Shown: positions 46,405-54,789, counted from the stretch's first letter. The stretch: 64,000 nucleotides of DNA from an uncultured Coriobacteriaceae bacterium (GCA_949294735.1 CASFII010000006.1:124001-188000), one strand, 5' to 3'. Numbers and translations: made by a program. The notes: a model not told the origin generated them from the letters alone.

Positions 46405-47262
46405 CTAAAGCAAAAGCAGGCCCCTCTTGTGCTTAAAAAAACCTTCCGCTACTAAATCATTGACTATCGAGCCAAACTCCTCTTGAGGCACCTCAGGACG
46501 TCCTGCCTGCATCTCTTCGTTATTAAGACGGGTAAAAACCTCACCTACCGAAAGATTTCCACCAGCCAGCACAATACGCAAAATCTCCGCCCGCTTCTGA
46601 CGACGCGACCCTTCAAAAGTGCTCTGTCGCGCGTAATGAGCACTTCGCCTACTAGGGTTTGCCACCGAAAGTTTAAGATGCGCGCCATAGTCCAACAAGG
46701 CATAATACCAGGCATCCACACGAGTATCAGGACACGCATCTTCAATGTAAGGAATGAGCTCTTTATCTTTTACCTCATCAGCCTCGGGGAAAAGCTCATG
46801 AAGAAACACCGTCCGTACATTCGTTTCCAAATATACTGCTGGGAGATGATAGGCAAATGCCATAATACCCGCTGCTGTAGCAGGACCAATACCTGGCAAG
46901 GACAAAAGCTCCTCTTCGGTTTTGGGAAGTTTGCCCTGAAATTGCGCAGAGCATATTTCTGCAGTCTTCTTGAGCGACAGCGCCCGACGGTTATACCCAA
47001 GACCCTGCCAAGCCTGCACAACATCAGATACTGCCGCAGCAGCCAAGGCATCTAAATTTGGGAACTGGTTGAGAAAACGCGTCCAATACTTTTCTACACG
47101 GCTGACCTGCGTTTGCTGAAGCATTATCTCTGAAAGCATTACCGCATAGGGATCGCTAATATACCGCCACGGTAAATCACGATACAGCTTTTCTCCTGCA
47201 TCCCAAATGCGTGCACAAAAACTGTCCCGCGAAAGCGGACGTTCAGACCATACTGCTTGCAT
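46405..47262 (-). CDS. MutY-like HhH-GPD DNA glycosylase lacking the Fe-S cluster
   Basis: Predicted adenine DNA glycosylase of the MutY group. The 285-residue protein has E45 in SEIMLQQTQVSRVEKYW, as in MutY, and the helix-hairpin-helix LPGIGPATA at 122-130. Where MutY has the catalytic-Asp motif DGNV, this protein reads ETNVR (E147). The C-terminal half has no C-x6-C-x2-C-x5-C cluster; instead it has DYGAHLKL and NPSRRSAHYARQSTFEGS. The end looks like a winged helix rather than the MutY NUDIX-like domain. Members of this branch are often annotated mutY. It follows the Rrf2 gene by 18 bases. Confidence 0.85.
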   Translation of the reverse strand: MQAVWSERPLSRDSFCARIWDAGEKLYRDLPWRYISDPYAVMLSEIMLQQTQVSRVEKYWTRFLNQFPNLDALAAAAVSDVVQAWQGLGYNRRALSLKKTAEICSAQFQGKLPKTEEELLSLPGIGPATAAGIMAFAYHLPAVYLETNVRTVFLHELFPEADEVKDKELIPYIEDACPDTRVDAWYYALLDYGAHLKLSVANPSRRSAHYARQSTFEGSRRQKRAEILRIVLAGGNLSVGEVFTRLNNEEMQAGRPEVPQEEFGSIVNDLVAEGFFKHKRGLLLL

Positions 47263-47280
47263 ACTTACGTGAAATAACCC

Positions 47281-47784
47281 TTATTGGGAAGCCTTTGCAC
47301 CAGGCTTACACAGCGTTGCATACGTATTATTATGAACGCAATCTGAGTTACCGTTCATAGCTGCAACGATGGAAGGATGCTCAATCCCCTGCTCAAAAAG
47401 ATCTTTGAGCGTAATAGAAGACAAATAATCCCGAAGAATTTTATCAGCGCCTTGCCAGACCTTATTAAAAGCGCAGTTGATGCTTTTCTTGCAATACTCG
47501 GGGTCAAGCACGCACGTTGATACCGTGAGCGGACCTTGCACCGATTCCAGAATATTCAACATAGTCATCTTTGCAGGATCCATAGCTAAGCTCAAACCGC
47601 CGTGCGCACCTCGAACCGTACGGACAAGCCCGCCTTTAACTAAATCATGCTGGATGCTCCGCGCAAAGGCATACGGGATGTTTTCCTGTTCGGCAATAGC
47701 AGCCACCGAAATATGACCATCTTTGCTCTGGTATGCAGCCCGCAAGATACGGCACGCATAGTCACAACGACGTGTTACATCCAT
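47281..47784 (-). CDS. Rrf2-family transcriptional regulator with Fe-S cysteines
   Basis: Winged-helix DNA-binding protein, 167 residues. The HTH region is ISVAAIAEQENIPYAFARSI, the wing is VRTVRGAHGGLSLA, and the Rrf2 cysteine triad follows: C91-x6-C98-x5-C104, compatible with a [2Fe-2S] or [4Fe-4S] cluster. The family includes IscR, NsrR and CymR. The C-terminal 60 residues are less conserved. It lies eight bases after the AAA-like gene and 18 before the MutY-like gene, so it probably belongs to that operon and may control it. Confidence 0.92.
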   Translation of the reverse strand: MDVTRRCDYACRILRAAYQSKDGHISVAAIAEQENIPYAFARSIQHDLVKGGLVRTVRGAHGGLSLAMDPAKMTMLNILESVQGPLTVSTCVLDPEYCKKSINCAFNKVWQGADKILRDYLSSITLKDLFEQGIEHPSIVAAMNGNSDCVHNNTYATLCKPGAKASQ

Positions 47785-47792
47785 ACAGTCTC

Positions 47793-49562
47793 CTATTCGC
47801 CTTTCAGCAAGTCATCTATATGCTCGAGGTCTCGCTGGAAGTCCTGAACCACGGCATCTTCGAGCGCCTTGTATTCTTTCGACTCAAGCGGCTGGTATGC
47901 AGCCAGCTTGTCAAACAGGTTTTCTCTGGTGACAGGTACATACGAATGGCTCAGCAAGCTTTGTTTGTAGGCAACTTCAATGGCTTCACGAGCTGCCATA
48001 TAAATGTCATAGCGAGCCATTTGAGCCGAATAACGAACAAGTGCAGCTCTGTCAATTCCGCGAATTGAGGGATGATGGGCAGCAATATCCATCCAAATTT
48101 CCACTCGTTCTTCCGATGTGGGGTATTCAATATTAATCACTGAACTGGGCTCTAACATATCCAAGAAAAAGCCATCGATTTCGCTGTTTTCAACCGCTGA
48201 AGCCAAAACATATACATCCGGATTCTTTGCAGCGGAGAAAATAAAATGGAGCGCTTCACGAGCCCCGCGAGAAAGAGCCAGCTGCATAAAACCATTGCGA
48301 TCCTCAGGCGCTTCGTGCGTAGGAACAGACCACAAATCCAAATCGTCAAGCATCAGGATACCTCTACCCGAAAAAGCAGCCTGCGAACTGGACATATTCG
48401 GCGTGTGATCGCTTTGCGCCATAACACTAAGCATGGGCATACCTTGCCAGTTTTCTTCCATACGCATGCGAATGATAGGAAGCTTCAACTCTCCTGCCGT
48501 TGCTTCCATAAACGTTGTGGCATCCTCGCGGGCTGGAGAACGGAAAATTAAGGTATTAGCGGAAGGCATACGATCAAGCCCATGGCGGGCATTCAGCATG
48601 CTAATAAGTTCCTGAAAATGCGGATCATCCTGCATGCCTACGCCATAGTCACGCATAATGCGAATGGCATTGGTGTAACCAGCCAAGTCTTTATAGCTGA
48701 AGTTGTTTTCGCGAACCTTCATACCCTGGTTTTCAACTGCCTTCATGATAGAAGACAAGTGTGATTTCTGGGCACCCTCGGAAGATGTTTCCTTGGCGGA
48801 GCCTGCACCAGGGGCGTCAGTTGCGCCACCCTTAGCCTGAGCATCATCCGCTGCTTCGTTCGAAGATTGAGAAGAATCCTCTGCGTGTTCTAGGGAAGCG
48901 TTCTTGTCAGATTTCAAAAGGTTTTCATCCTGCAGAGAAGCCTCAGATGTTTCAGGCAAAACCGCCGAAGCGACCGAAGAGTCGCCTTCGCCCGTCACGG
49001 GTGCAGTTTCAGGAGCCTCCTCGGGCTGAATGCGTGGAATACGCTCTTCGGGATTTGCGGGGAAAACAGCACTTACCCCGTGCAACCCCGCACGTATGCT
49101 GCCAGAACCCAGCGGCGAAGCCTGACCAACCGTAACTCCTAAAACCTGATCAACGCCCAGAAAGTCCTGGGAAATCATGTCTGCCATGTCTTGCAGTTCT
49201 TCGCGAGATAGACCAAATTCTTCTAGCTTGTCTAAAGCTAAACGCTGAAGCTGTTCGGCGCAAACGGAGATTTCATCCGCATTAAGATACGGCTCCATCT
49301 TTTCGAAAATATATTCTGCCAACGAGCGTTCTTTAAGGGTACATGCCAAAGACCACGCCTGTTTAAGACCATTAATTGCATCTTCAGAAGGCGCAGATAC
49401 CCCCACTAAAGACTTTTCGAACGCAGTTAGATATAGATGCATGCCTAAAACAGCATCGCCTTCATTGCATGCGGCCATAGCGCGATTCAGATATTCGGCA
49501 GCAGAATTGCTGTATTCGTCTGAAGAATTGGAAGTGTTGTTCATATCGGTATTCTCTAGCAT
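47793..49562 (-). CDS. protein with helical-repeat N-terminus and degenerate AAA+ domain
   Basis: I do not know a named function. The 589-residue protein has three parts. Residues 20-135 are helical, resembling a TPR-like domain. Residues 150-270 are acidic, Ser/Ala/Glu-rich and probably disordered. Residues 285-560 align with the AAA+ fold of FtsH/Cdc48-type proteins: YKDLAGYTNAI, then LIFRSPAREDATTF at the Walker A position (338-351) without the G-x4-GKT loop. A Walker B-like GILMLDDLDLW (401-411), a sensor-like VYVLASAVENSEIDG (451-464) and a lid helix at 505-535 follow. The arginine-finger motif is missing. The ATG at 49562 has AGGGAGG, and a near-consensus promoter lies upstream. Confidence 0.78.
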   Translation of the reverse strand: MLENTDMNNTSNSSDEYSNSAAEYLNRAMAACNEGDAVLGMHLYLTAFEKSLVGVSAPSEDAINGLKQAWSLACTLKERSLAEYIFEKMEPYLNADEISVCAEQLQRLALDKLEEFGLSREELQDMADMISQDFLGVDQVLGVTVGQASPLGSGSIRAGLHGVSAVFPANPEERIPRIQPEEAPETAPVTGEGDSSVASAVLPETSEASLQDENLLKSDKNASLEHAEDSSQSSNEAADDAQAKGGATDAPGAGSAKETSSEGAQKSHLSSIMKAVENQGMKVRENNFSYKDLAGYTNAIRIMRDYGVGMQDDPHFQELISMLNARHGLDRMPSANTLIFRSPAREDATTFMEATAGELKLPIIRMRMEENWQGMPMLSVMAQSDHTPNMSSSQAAFSGRGILMLDDLDLWSVPTHEAPEDRNGFMQLALSRGAREALHFIFSAAKNPDVYVLASAVENSEIDGFFLDMLEPSSVINIEYPTSEERVEIWMDIAAHHPSIRGIDRAALVRYSAQMARYDIYMAAREAIEVAYKQSLLSHSYVPVTRENLFDKLAAYQPLESKEYKALEDAVVQDFQRDLEHIDDLLKGE

Positions 49563-49587
49563 TGGTCCACCTCCCTATAACGTGCTC

Positions 49588-49605
49588 GCGCACCAGAAGG
49601 TGCGC
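49588..49605 (-). promoter_or_regulatory. leader hairpin of the AAA-like gene
   Basis: Perfect 7 bp GC-rich stem (GCGCACC with GGTGCGC) and AGAA loop, between the promoter and the ribosome site at about 49568-49574. It could shape translation or mRNA stability; nothing more can be said. Confidence 0.5.
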
Positions 49606-49629
49606 CCTAAAGAGTATTATTTCAGTAAC

Positions 49630-49658
49630 ATTATAAAAAACTTTTTAAATGCTGTCGA
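49630..49658 (-). promoter_or_regulatory. near-consensus sigma-70/sigma-A promoter of the AAA-like / Rrf2 / MutY-like genes
   Basis: Minus strand -35 TCGACA (49658-49653), 17-base spacer, -10 TATAAT (49635-49630). Five of six and six of six consensus bases make it the best promoter in the window. Predicted leader is about 60 bases. Confidence 0.75.
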
Positions 49659-49665
49659 TTAAGTC

Positions 49666-49686
49666 ACGGTTTTGACAGAAAACCGT
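49666..49686 (-). terminator. hairpin after the HAD phosphatase gene
   Basis: Perfect 8 bp stem (ACGGTTTT with AAAACCGT) and a 5-base loop, 12 bases after the stop at 49698. No T-tract follows on the minus strand, but it lies between an operon end and the next promoter, so it is a likely weak terminator. Confidence 0.5.
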
Positions 49687-49697
49687 TAAGTGAAAGC

Positions 49698-50375
49698 TTA
49701 AGCGCCCCAGTTGAGAATGGTCCACCCACGCTCTTTCGCAGTACGTTCAAGCGGATTGTCGGGAGTAACCGCAAAGGCATGTTTGGCAGCGGACAGCAAG
49801 GTACGATCAGAATGATGGTCACCATACGCAAAAGCAAGTTCCCAATGTCCTTCACCGAATTCTGCGTTTGCAAAACGCGTCAACGCAGCTAACTTTTCAG
49901 CACCTTCAACTGGCAGGCCTTCTACTTCACGAGTATATCTACCCTTCGCATCCACCTTCATCTTGGTACAAATTTGATACTGATAAGGATGGCGCTGCAT
50001 GGCGCGTAGAACGATTGGCTCAAACGTTGCAGACACAACAACTACCTTATGACCAGCGGCCAAATGAGACAAAATGGTGGCGTCGCATTCTTTACGGAAC
50101 CTAGGTTCCACCACTTCGTCGTAGAATTCATACAAAAAGGCATCGACCTCTTCTTTTGGCTTACCTTCAAAAGCAGTAAACACCAAAGAGCGCACCCAGC
50201 TTTCATTTTGAGGCAAACGGAACTTATAAGCTACGCCCCAGGACATAATACGAGCCAAAACAGAAGCTGAAAGCATTTTTTTGTACACCAGATAACGGAC
50301 CAACAATACAGGAGAATTCCCCGAAAGGCTGGTTCCGTCAAAGTCAAATACCGCAAGTTGAGCGGGTTTTTCCAC
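49698..50375 (-). CDS. HAD-superfamily (IB, SerB-like) phosphatase
   Basis: Predicted phosphomonoesterase of unknown substrate. The 225-residue protein has D11 and D13 in VFDFDGTSLSG, the Lys region AAGHKVVVVSATFEP with motif 2 Ser, and the third motif AYGDHHSDRTLLS. The start is GTG at 50375 with GAGG six bases upstream; the open frame goes further up but only as a shadow of the ABC gene, which ends at 50377. It is translationally coupled to the ABC exporter genes. A role in lipid-phosphate or amino-acid-phosphate dephosphorylation is possible. Confidence 0.85.
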   Translation of the reverse strand: MEKPAQLAVFDFDGTSLSGNSPVLLVRYLVYKKMLSASVLARIMSWGVAYKFRLPQNESWVRSLVFTAFEGKPKEEVDAFLYEFYDEVVEPRFRKECDATILSHLAAGHKVVVVSATFEPIVLRAMQRHPYQYQICTKMKVDAKGRYTREVEGLPVEGAEKLAALTRFANAEFGEGHWELAFAYGDHHSDRTLLSAAKHAFAVTPDNPLERTAKERGWTILNWGA

Positions 50376-50376
50376 G

Positions 50377-52248
50377 TTAATCCTCGATTTCTGTAGCACC
50401 CTTGCTGAATTGAGAATTATACAGGTCTGCGTACTTTCCGCCAAGCGCAAGCAGTTCGTTATGCGTCCCCTGCTCTACCACATCACCATGCTCAATCAAT
50501 AAAATGAGATCTGCTTCACGAATGGTAGAAAGACGATGGGCAATTACAAATGAAGTACGTCCTGCCATGAGGTTTTCCATAGCTTCTTGAATACGTACTT
50601 CAGTGCGAGTATCCACCGAAGAGGTCGCTTCGTCCAAAATAAGCATGCGACGGTTAGCTAAAATAGCGCGCGCAATGGTAATAAGCTGACGTTGACCTTG
50701 GCTGATGTTGCTAGCGTCTTCATTGATGACAAAGTCGTAACCACCAGGCAGCGTAGAGATAAAATGATGTGTCCTTGCAGCACGAGCAGCTGCTTCAACT
50801 TCTTCATCTGTTGCATCCAGATTGCCGTAGCGAATGTTTTCGCGAATGGTCCCGTTAAATAACCACGTATCTTGGAGCACCATTCCAAAAAGGCTCCGTA
50901 CATCTTCGCGTTTGTAGTCTCGTATGTCGCGACCGCCAATCTTAATTGAGCCACCCTGAACTTCATAGAAGCGCATAAGGAGTTTCACGAGTGTCGTTTT
51001 CCCTGCCCCCGTGGGACCCACTATAGCGACGGTTTGACCTTCTTTAATGGACGCCGAGAAATCATGGATAACAGGTTGTTCGGGGTTGTAACCGAATTTT
51101 ACGTGAGAAAACTCAACCGAAGTCTCAATTCCCTCAACACTGGCTTTGTTAGTCTCCTTGGCTTCTTCTTCTGCTTCCAAGAATTCGAAAATACGTTCTG
51201 CAGCAGCAGCCATCTGCTGCAACACGTTACTTACCTGTGTCAGCTGCGTAATGGGCTGCGTAAAGTTTTTCACATACTGAATGAAGGCCTGAATGTCGCC
51301 AACCGTGATAATGCGCTGCACCGCAAAGATACTTCCCATAATAGCTACCGCCACATAGCCCAAGTTACCTACGAAGTTCATAATAGGCTGCATAAGCCCC
51401 GAGATGAACTGTGCCTTCCAAGCGCTTTCGTAGAGCTTGTCGTTTGCTACATTGAAGTCTGCAAGCGCTTCTTGTTCCTGTCCAAAGGCCTTTACGATGG
51501 CGTGACCAGAAAACGTTTCTTCAACCTGACCGTTTATTGCGCCCAGCATTGCTTGCTGCGCTCTGAAGTACTTTTGGCTACGCTTAACAATCAGGGTTAC
51601 CAAAGCGATAGAAACTGGAATGATAAACAGTGTCACCAGCGTCATAAGCGGATTAATGAGCAGCATCATGGCAAGAACACCGATGATGGTAACTGATGAC
51701 GTGACCAGCTGCGTTATACCTTGGTTCAAGCTCTGCCCCAGAGTGTCTACGTCATTCGTTATACGTGACAGCGTATCCCCCACCGAAGTGCGTTCAAAAT
51801 ACCCGAAAGGCATACGGTCGATTTTTGCCGCAATATCACGACGCAAAATATAGCAAGTGCGCTGCGATATATAGCTCATGACCCAGCCTTGAACCCATGA
51901 ACAGAGCGCTGAAATTGCATAAAGCGTCATAGTGGCCGCTAAAATCGTGGCAATCAAGTCAAAGTTAATAGCACCCTTGCCTGCAATTTTTTCGGTTACA
52001 CCATTAAAAAGCTCTGTCGTAGCTTCTGAAAGCACCTTCGGTCCAATGATGTTAAAAATGGTTGAACCCACAGCAAATAACATCATGACAACTAGCAGCA
52101 CCTTAAACTGTGCCATGAGTTTAATCATTTTCTTGAGGGTGCCTTTAAAGTCCTTTGGTTTTTCGCCCAACATCATTCTGCCATGATGGCCACCTACCCG
52201 AGGTGGTTTCTTAGGCTGTGCTTGGGTGTTGGTTTGAGCCTCACTCAT
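50377..52248 (-). CDS. ABC exporter subunit (permease-ATPase fusion), second of a pair
   Basis: Half of a heterodimeric ABC exporter; 623 residues. The membrane domain has six helices (about 50-345). The ATPase has Walker A GPTGAGKTTLVKLL at about 425. Its signature is NISQGQRQL, a degenerate LSGGQ with Gln in place of Gly. Walker B is LILDEATSSVD with the catalytic Glu present, and the H-loop is IAHRLST. With the partner protein it would form one active and one degenerate ATP site. It overlaps the partner gene by ATGA. The substrate is unknown. Confidence 0.92.
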   Translation of the reverse strand: MSEAQTNTQAQPKKPPRVGGHHGRMMLGEKPKDFKGTLKKMIKLMAQFKVLLVVMMLFAVGSTIFNIIGPKVLSEATTELFNGVTEKIAGKGAINFDLIATILAATMTLYAISALCSWVQGWVMSYISQRTCYILRRDIAAKIDRMPFGYFERTSVGDTLSRITNDVDTLGQSLNQGITQLVTSSVTIIGVLAMMLLINPLMTLVTLFIIPVSIALVTLIVKRSQKYFRAQQAMLGAINGQVEETFSGHAIVKAFGQEQEALADFNVANDKLYESAWKAQFISGLMQPIMNFVGNLGYVAVAIMGSIFAVQRIITVGDIQAFIQYVKNFTQPITQLTQVSNVLQQMAAAAERIFEFLEAEEEAKETNKASVEGIETSVEFSHVKFGYNPEQPVIHDFSASIKEGQTVAIVGPTGAGKTTLVKLLMRFYEVQGGSIKIGGRDIRDYKREDVRSLFGMVLQDTWLFNGTIRENIRYGNLDATDEEVEAAARAARTHHFISTLPGGYDFVINEDASNISQGQRQLITIARAILANRRMLILDEATSSVDTRTEVRIQEAMENLMAGRTSFVIAHRLSTIREADLILLIEHGDVVEQGTHNELLALGGKYADLYNSQFSKGATEIED

Positions 52249-54344
52249 TGGACACCCCCTTTCAGTTCTTCAGCTGAAAGCTGGGAAAGCGCAATTTCTT
52301 TGTATTCTTCGCAGGTGTCCATGAGTTCGGTATGCGTGCCCTGACCAACAATCTTGCCTTCGTCAAGCACAACGATGTGATCAGCATTCATGATGGTGGC
52401 AATACGCTGCGCCACAATCAAAACAGTCCTACCCGAAAGTTTTGAATTGAGCGCCTCTCGAAGTGCCGCGTCGGTCTTATAGTCCAACGCAGAGAAACTG
52501 TCGTCAAAAAGGTAGGCACGAGCATTAGTTGCTAACGCGCGAGCAATAGAAAGCCTCTGGCGCTGACCACCCGACACATTTGTACCGCCCTGAGATATTT
52601 CGCTTTTGAAACCTTCTTCTTTTTCGGAAATAAAAGAACTTGCTTGGGCAATATCAGCTGCTTGGGCAATCTGCTCTTCTGACATCGCTTCGTTAGAGTA
52701 TGCAATATTGCTTTCGATGGTGCCTGAGAACAAAAAACCTTTCTGCGGAACATAGCCCAACTGTTCACGCAAAGCATGCTGGGTTAAGTTTCGGATATCA
52801 ATACCATCTAGTGTGATGGAGCCCTTCGTCACATCGTAAAAACGCTCAATCAACTTGATGATGGTTGATTTACCACTACCCGTTGCGCCAATAATGGCAG
52901 TTGTCTTTCCTGGCTTAGCAACAAAACTAATATCCTCGAGCACCTGTTCTTTTGAGTCGGCATACCCAAAGCTGACTTCATGGAAGGCAATTTCAACACC
53001 AGGTGTATTGAGGAGCGCTTCGTCTTGCGGATGCTCTGGATCGCGAATAGACGAAGTAGCCTCAAGAACCTCATCTACGCGCTGAGCAGCCACATCAGCA
53101 CGCGGGAGCATGATAGAAATCATGCCAAGCATCAAAAAGCTCATAATAATAACCATGGAATACGTAATAAACGCAATCAGGTCGCCCGTCTGTAACGTGC
53201 CTGCATCAATAAATCCGCCGCCAAACCATACAATAGCCACTGAAACGCCATTCATAATAAGCGTAAGTGTGGGCATCATGAACGTCATAGCACGGTTCGT
53301 AAACAGCTGGGTTTTCATAAGCCGCGTTGACGCTTCATCGAATCGGGCTTCTTCGAAATCTTCACGATCAAATGCACGAATTACCGACAAACCTGAAAGC
53401 ATTTCTCGTGCCACCAGGTTCACGCGGTCGATGAGTTTTTGCATGATCTTAAACTTGGGCATAACTAACTTGATAAGGATGCCCAGAAGTACGAAAACCG
53501 CAGCTATAGCAGCAACAATAATCCAACCCATTTGCAAGTTGGTTTGCACCACCATAATGATGCCGCCAATAGCCAAAATGGGAGAATAGAGCACCATACG
53601 TAGCATCATGACGGAAACGTTTTGCACCAGCTGGATATCGTTCGTACCGCGGGTAATCAAAGACGCAGCAGAAAATTGGTTGATTTCTGTGTCAGAAAAC
53701 GAAACTACGCGCGAAAAAAGCTCATTACGAAGGATGCGCCCAATTTTGGCTGCGGAACGAGCAGAGATATACCCCAGAACTATGGCGGCACCCATACCTA
53801 AAGCCGCCAGGCCCAGCATCTTTAAACCAGCTAGCAAAAGATAGTTCATTTGTAGGGCAAACATATCATACCCAAGCGCCTGGTATTCTTTTTGAGCAGC
53901 CAGAATACCTTGCTGCAAAAGCAAAGACTCTTTTTCTTCGGGGGTTTGTGCACTTGCCAAGAGCGTTGCCGATTCCTGGGAAAGTCCGTGTACCTCTATC
54001 AGCGCAGAAGCCAAGGCAAGATCTAAACGTTCGTAGTTTTCTCTACCGTAATCAGTAAGGACGTAGATTCCATTATGACCTTGCTTGTAGGACTCATTTA
54101 GGAGTGAGGTCTCATCAGAGGAATCATTCCCATCCAGAATTGTTTGAACCTGTTGGAAGGTCTCGTTAGACAATTCATCAGGAGCAACGTGCTCAATACC
54201 CTGCTGCTGGATGCCAACATCAACAATATCTGAGGTCAAACGAGGTAAAGATAAGTCAGCAAAAGCTTGAACAAAGAGCAAACACGCTATCAATACCACT
54301 GCGAATTTCACATATCGCAGATATCGAATAAGGCGCATGGACAC
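52245..54344 (-). CDS. ABC exporter subunit (permease-ATPase fusion) with extracytoplasmic insert
   Basis: First gene of the exporter pair; 699 residues. After membrane helix 1 (about 12-32) it has a roughly 130-residue hydrophilic insert (about 38-165, rich in Glu, Gln, Asn and Ser) before helix 2. This is seen in many clostridial and actinobacterial exporters of this class. The ATPase has Walker A GATGSGKSTIIKL, signature VSGGQRQRLS, and Walker B YLFDDSFSALD, where the catalytic Glu is Asp. The H-loop reads VAQRIAT, with Gln in place of the switch His. These changes mark the non-catalytic site partner. The ATG has AAGGAG upstream. Confidence 0.92.
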   Translation of the reverse strand: MSMRLIRYLRYVKFAVVLIACLLFVQAFADLSLPRLTSDIVDVGIQQQGIEHVAPDELSNETFQQVQTILDGNDSSDETSLLNESYKQGHNGIYVLTDYGRENYERLDLALASALIEVHGLSQESATLLASAQTPEEKESLLLQQGILAAQKEYQALGYDMFALQMNYLLLAGLKMLGLAALGMGAAIVLGYISARSAAKIGRILRNELFSRVVSFSDTEINQFSAASLITRGTNDIQLVQNVSVMMLRMVLYSPILAIGGIIMVVQTNLQMGWIIVAAIAAVFVLLGILIKLVMPKFKIMQKLIDRVNLVAREMLSGLSVIRAFDREDFEEARFDEASTRLMKTQLFTNRAMTFMMPTLTLIMNGVSVAIVWFGGGFIDAGTLQTGDLIAFITYSMVIIMSFLMLGMISIMLPRADVAAQRVDEVLEATSSIRDPEHPQDEALLNTPGVEIAFHEVSFGYADSKEQVLEDISFVAKPGKTTAIIGATGSGKSTIIKLIERFYDVTKGSITLDGIDIRNLTQHALREQLGYVPQKGFLFSGTIESNIAYSNEAMSEEQIAQAADIAQASSFISEKEEGFKSEISQGGTNVSGGQRQRLSIARALATNARAYLFDDSFSALDYKTDAALREALNSKLSGRTVLIVAQRIATIMNADHIVVLDEGKIVGQGTHTELMDTCEEYKEIALSQLSAEELKGGVQ

Positions 54345-54481
54345 TCCTTGTAGACTACGCGGTACTTACAAAAATCGAACTTTCAAATTTTAACGCTACT
54401 AAAATGAAAAATGAAATCACTAAACCAGCCGATTACCCATTTGTAACTTTTGCTGGTTTTGCCTATCTGCCACCAATGGAA

Positions 54482-54581
54482 AGCTAAGTTAAGTGGATTA
54501 AGTGGGCGTTAAGTTGGGTTAAGTTTCGGGTTTCGCGTTAGGGGTTTGGGCTGCGTTAGAGTTAGGGGTTAGGCTAGGGTT
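54482..54581. repeat. G/T-rich degenerate short-period repeat
   Basis: Plus strand shows repeated GTTAAG, ATTAAGTGGG, GTTAAGTTGGG and GTTAGGGG words. G-tracts of three or four start at 54504, 54516, 54528, 54541, 54548, 54565 and 54577, close to a 12-base period. At least four G3+ tracts lie within 40 bases, so a G-quadruplex is possible on this strand. Confidence 0.6.
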
Positions 54582-54600
54582 GAATTTCAAATACGGCTAG

Positions 54601-54630
54601 TAAAAAGAAAAGCCGCCAAGAGGCGACTTT
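54601..54630 (-). terminator. terminator of tRNA-Asp
   Basis: Nine-base-pair stem with one G-U pair (54609-54617 with 54622-54630), 4-base loop, then TCTTTTT on the minus strand. It begins ten bases after the tRNA 3' end. Confidence 0.8.
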
Positions 54631-54640
54631 AGAATTTAAA

Positions 54641-54717
<77 letters not shown>

Positions 54718-54789
54718 GTAGCTTTAAGCAGCGACGGTTATTGTACAGGGACAATTCAACTGACGCAAGCCCCAATTTCAAAAAGTTTT

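Larger units (their letters stand above)
54345..54640. other. non-coding region upstream of the ABC exporter genes
   Basis: No gene is supported. It holds an 8 bp hairpin with a 22-base loop (54422-54429 with 54452-54459, arms AAACCAGC/GCTGGTTT), followed on the minus strand by a T-rich tract. The G-rich degenerate repeat (54482-54581) and the tRNA-Asp terminator (54601-54630) are also here. The promoter of the exporter operon must lie here, but I cannot pick one with confidence. Confidence 0.6.

Noticed and set aside
54541..54579. Telomere-like TTAGGG words
   Set aside because: They are few and degenerate, inside a bacterial chromosome; better described as a G-rich repeat than a telomere.
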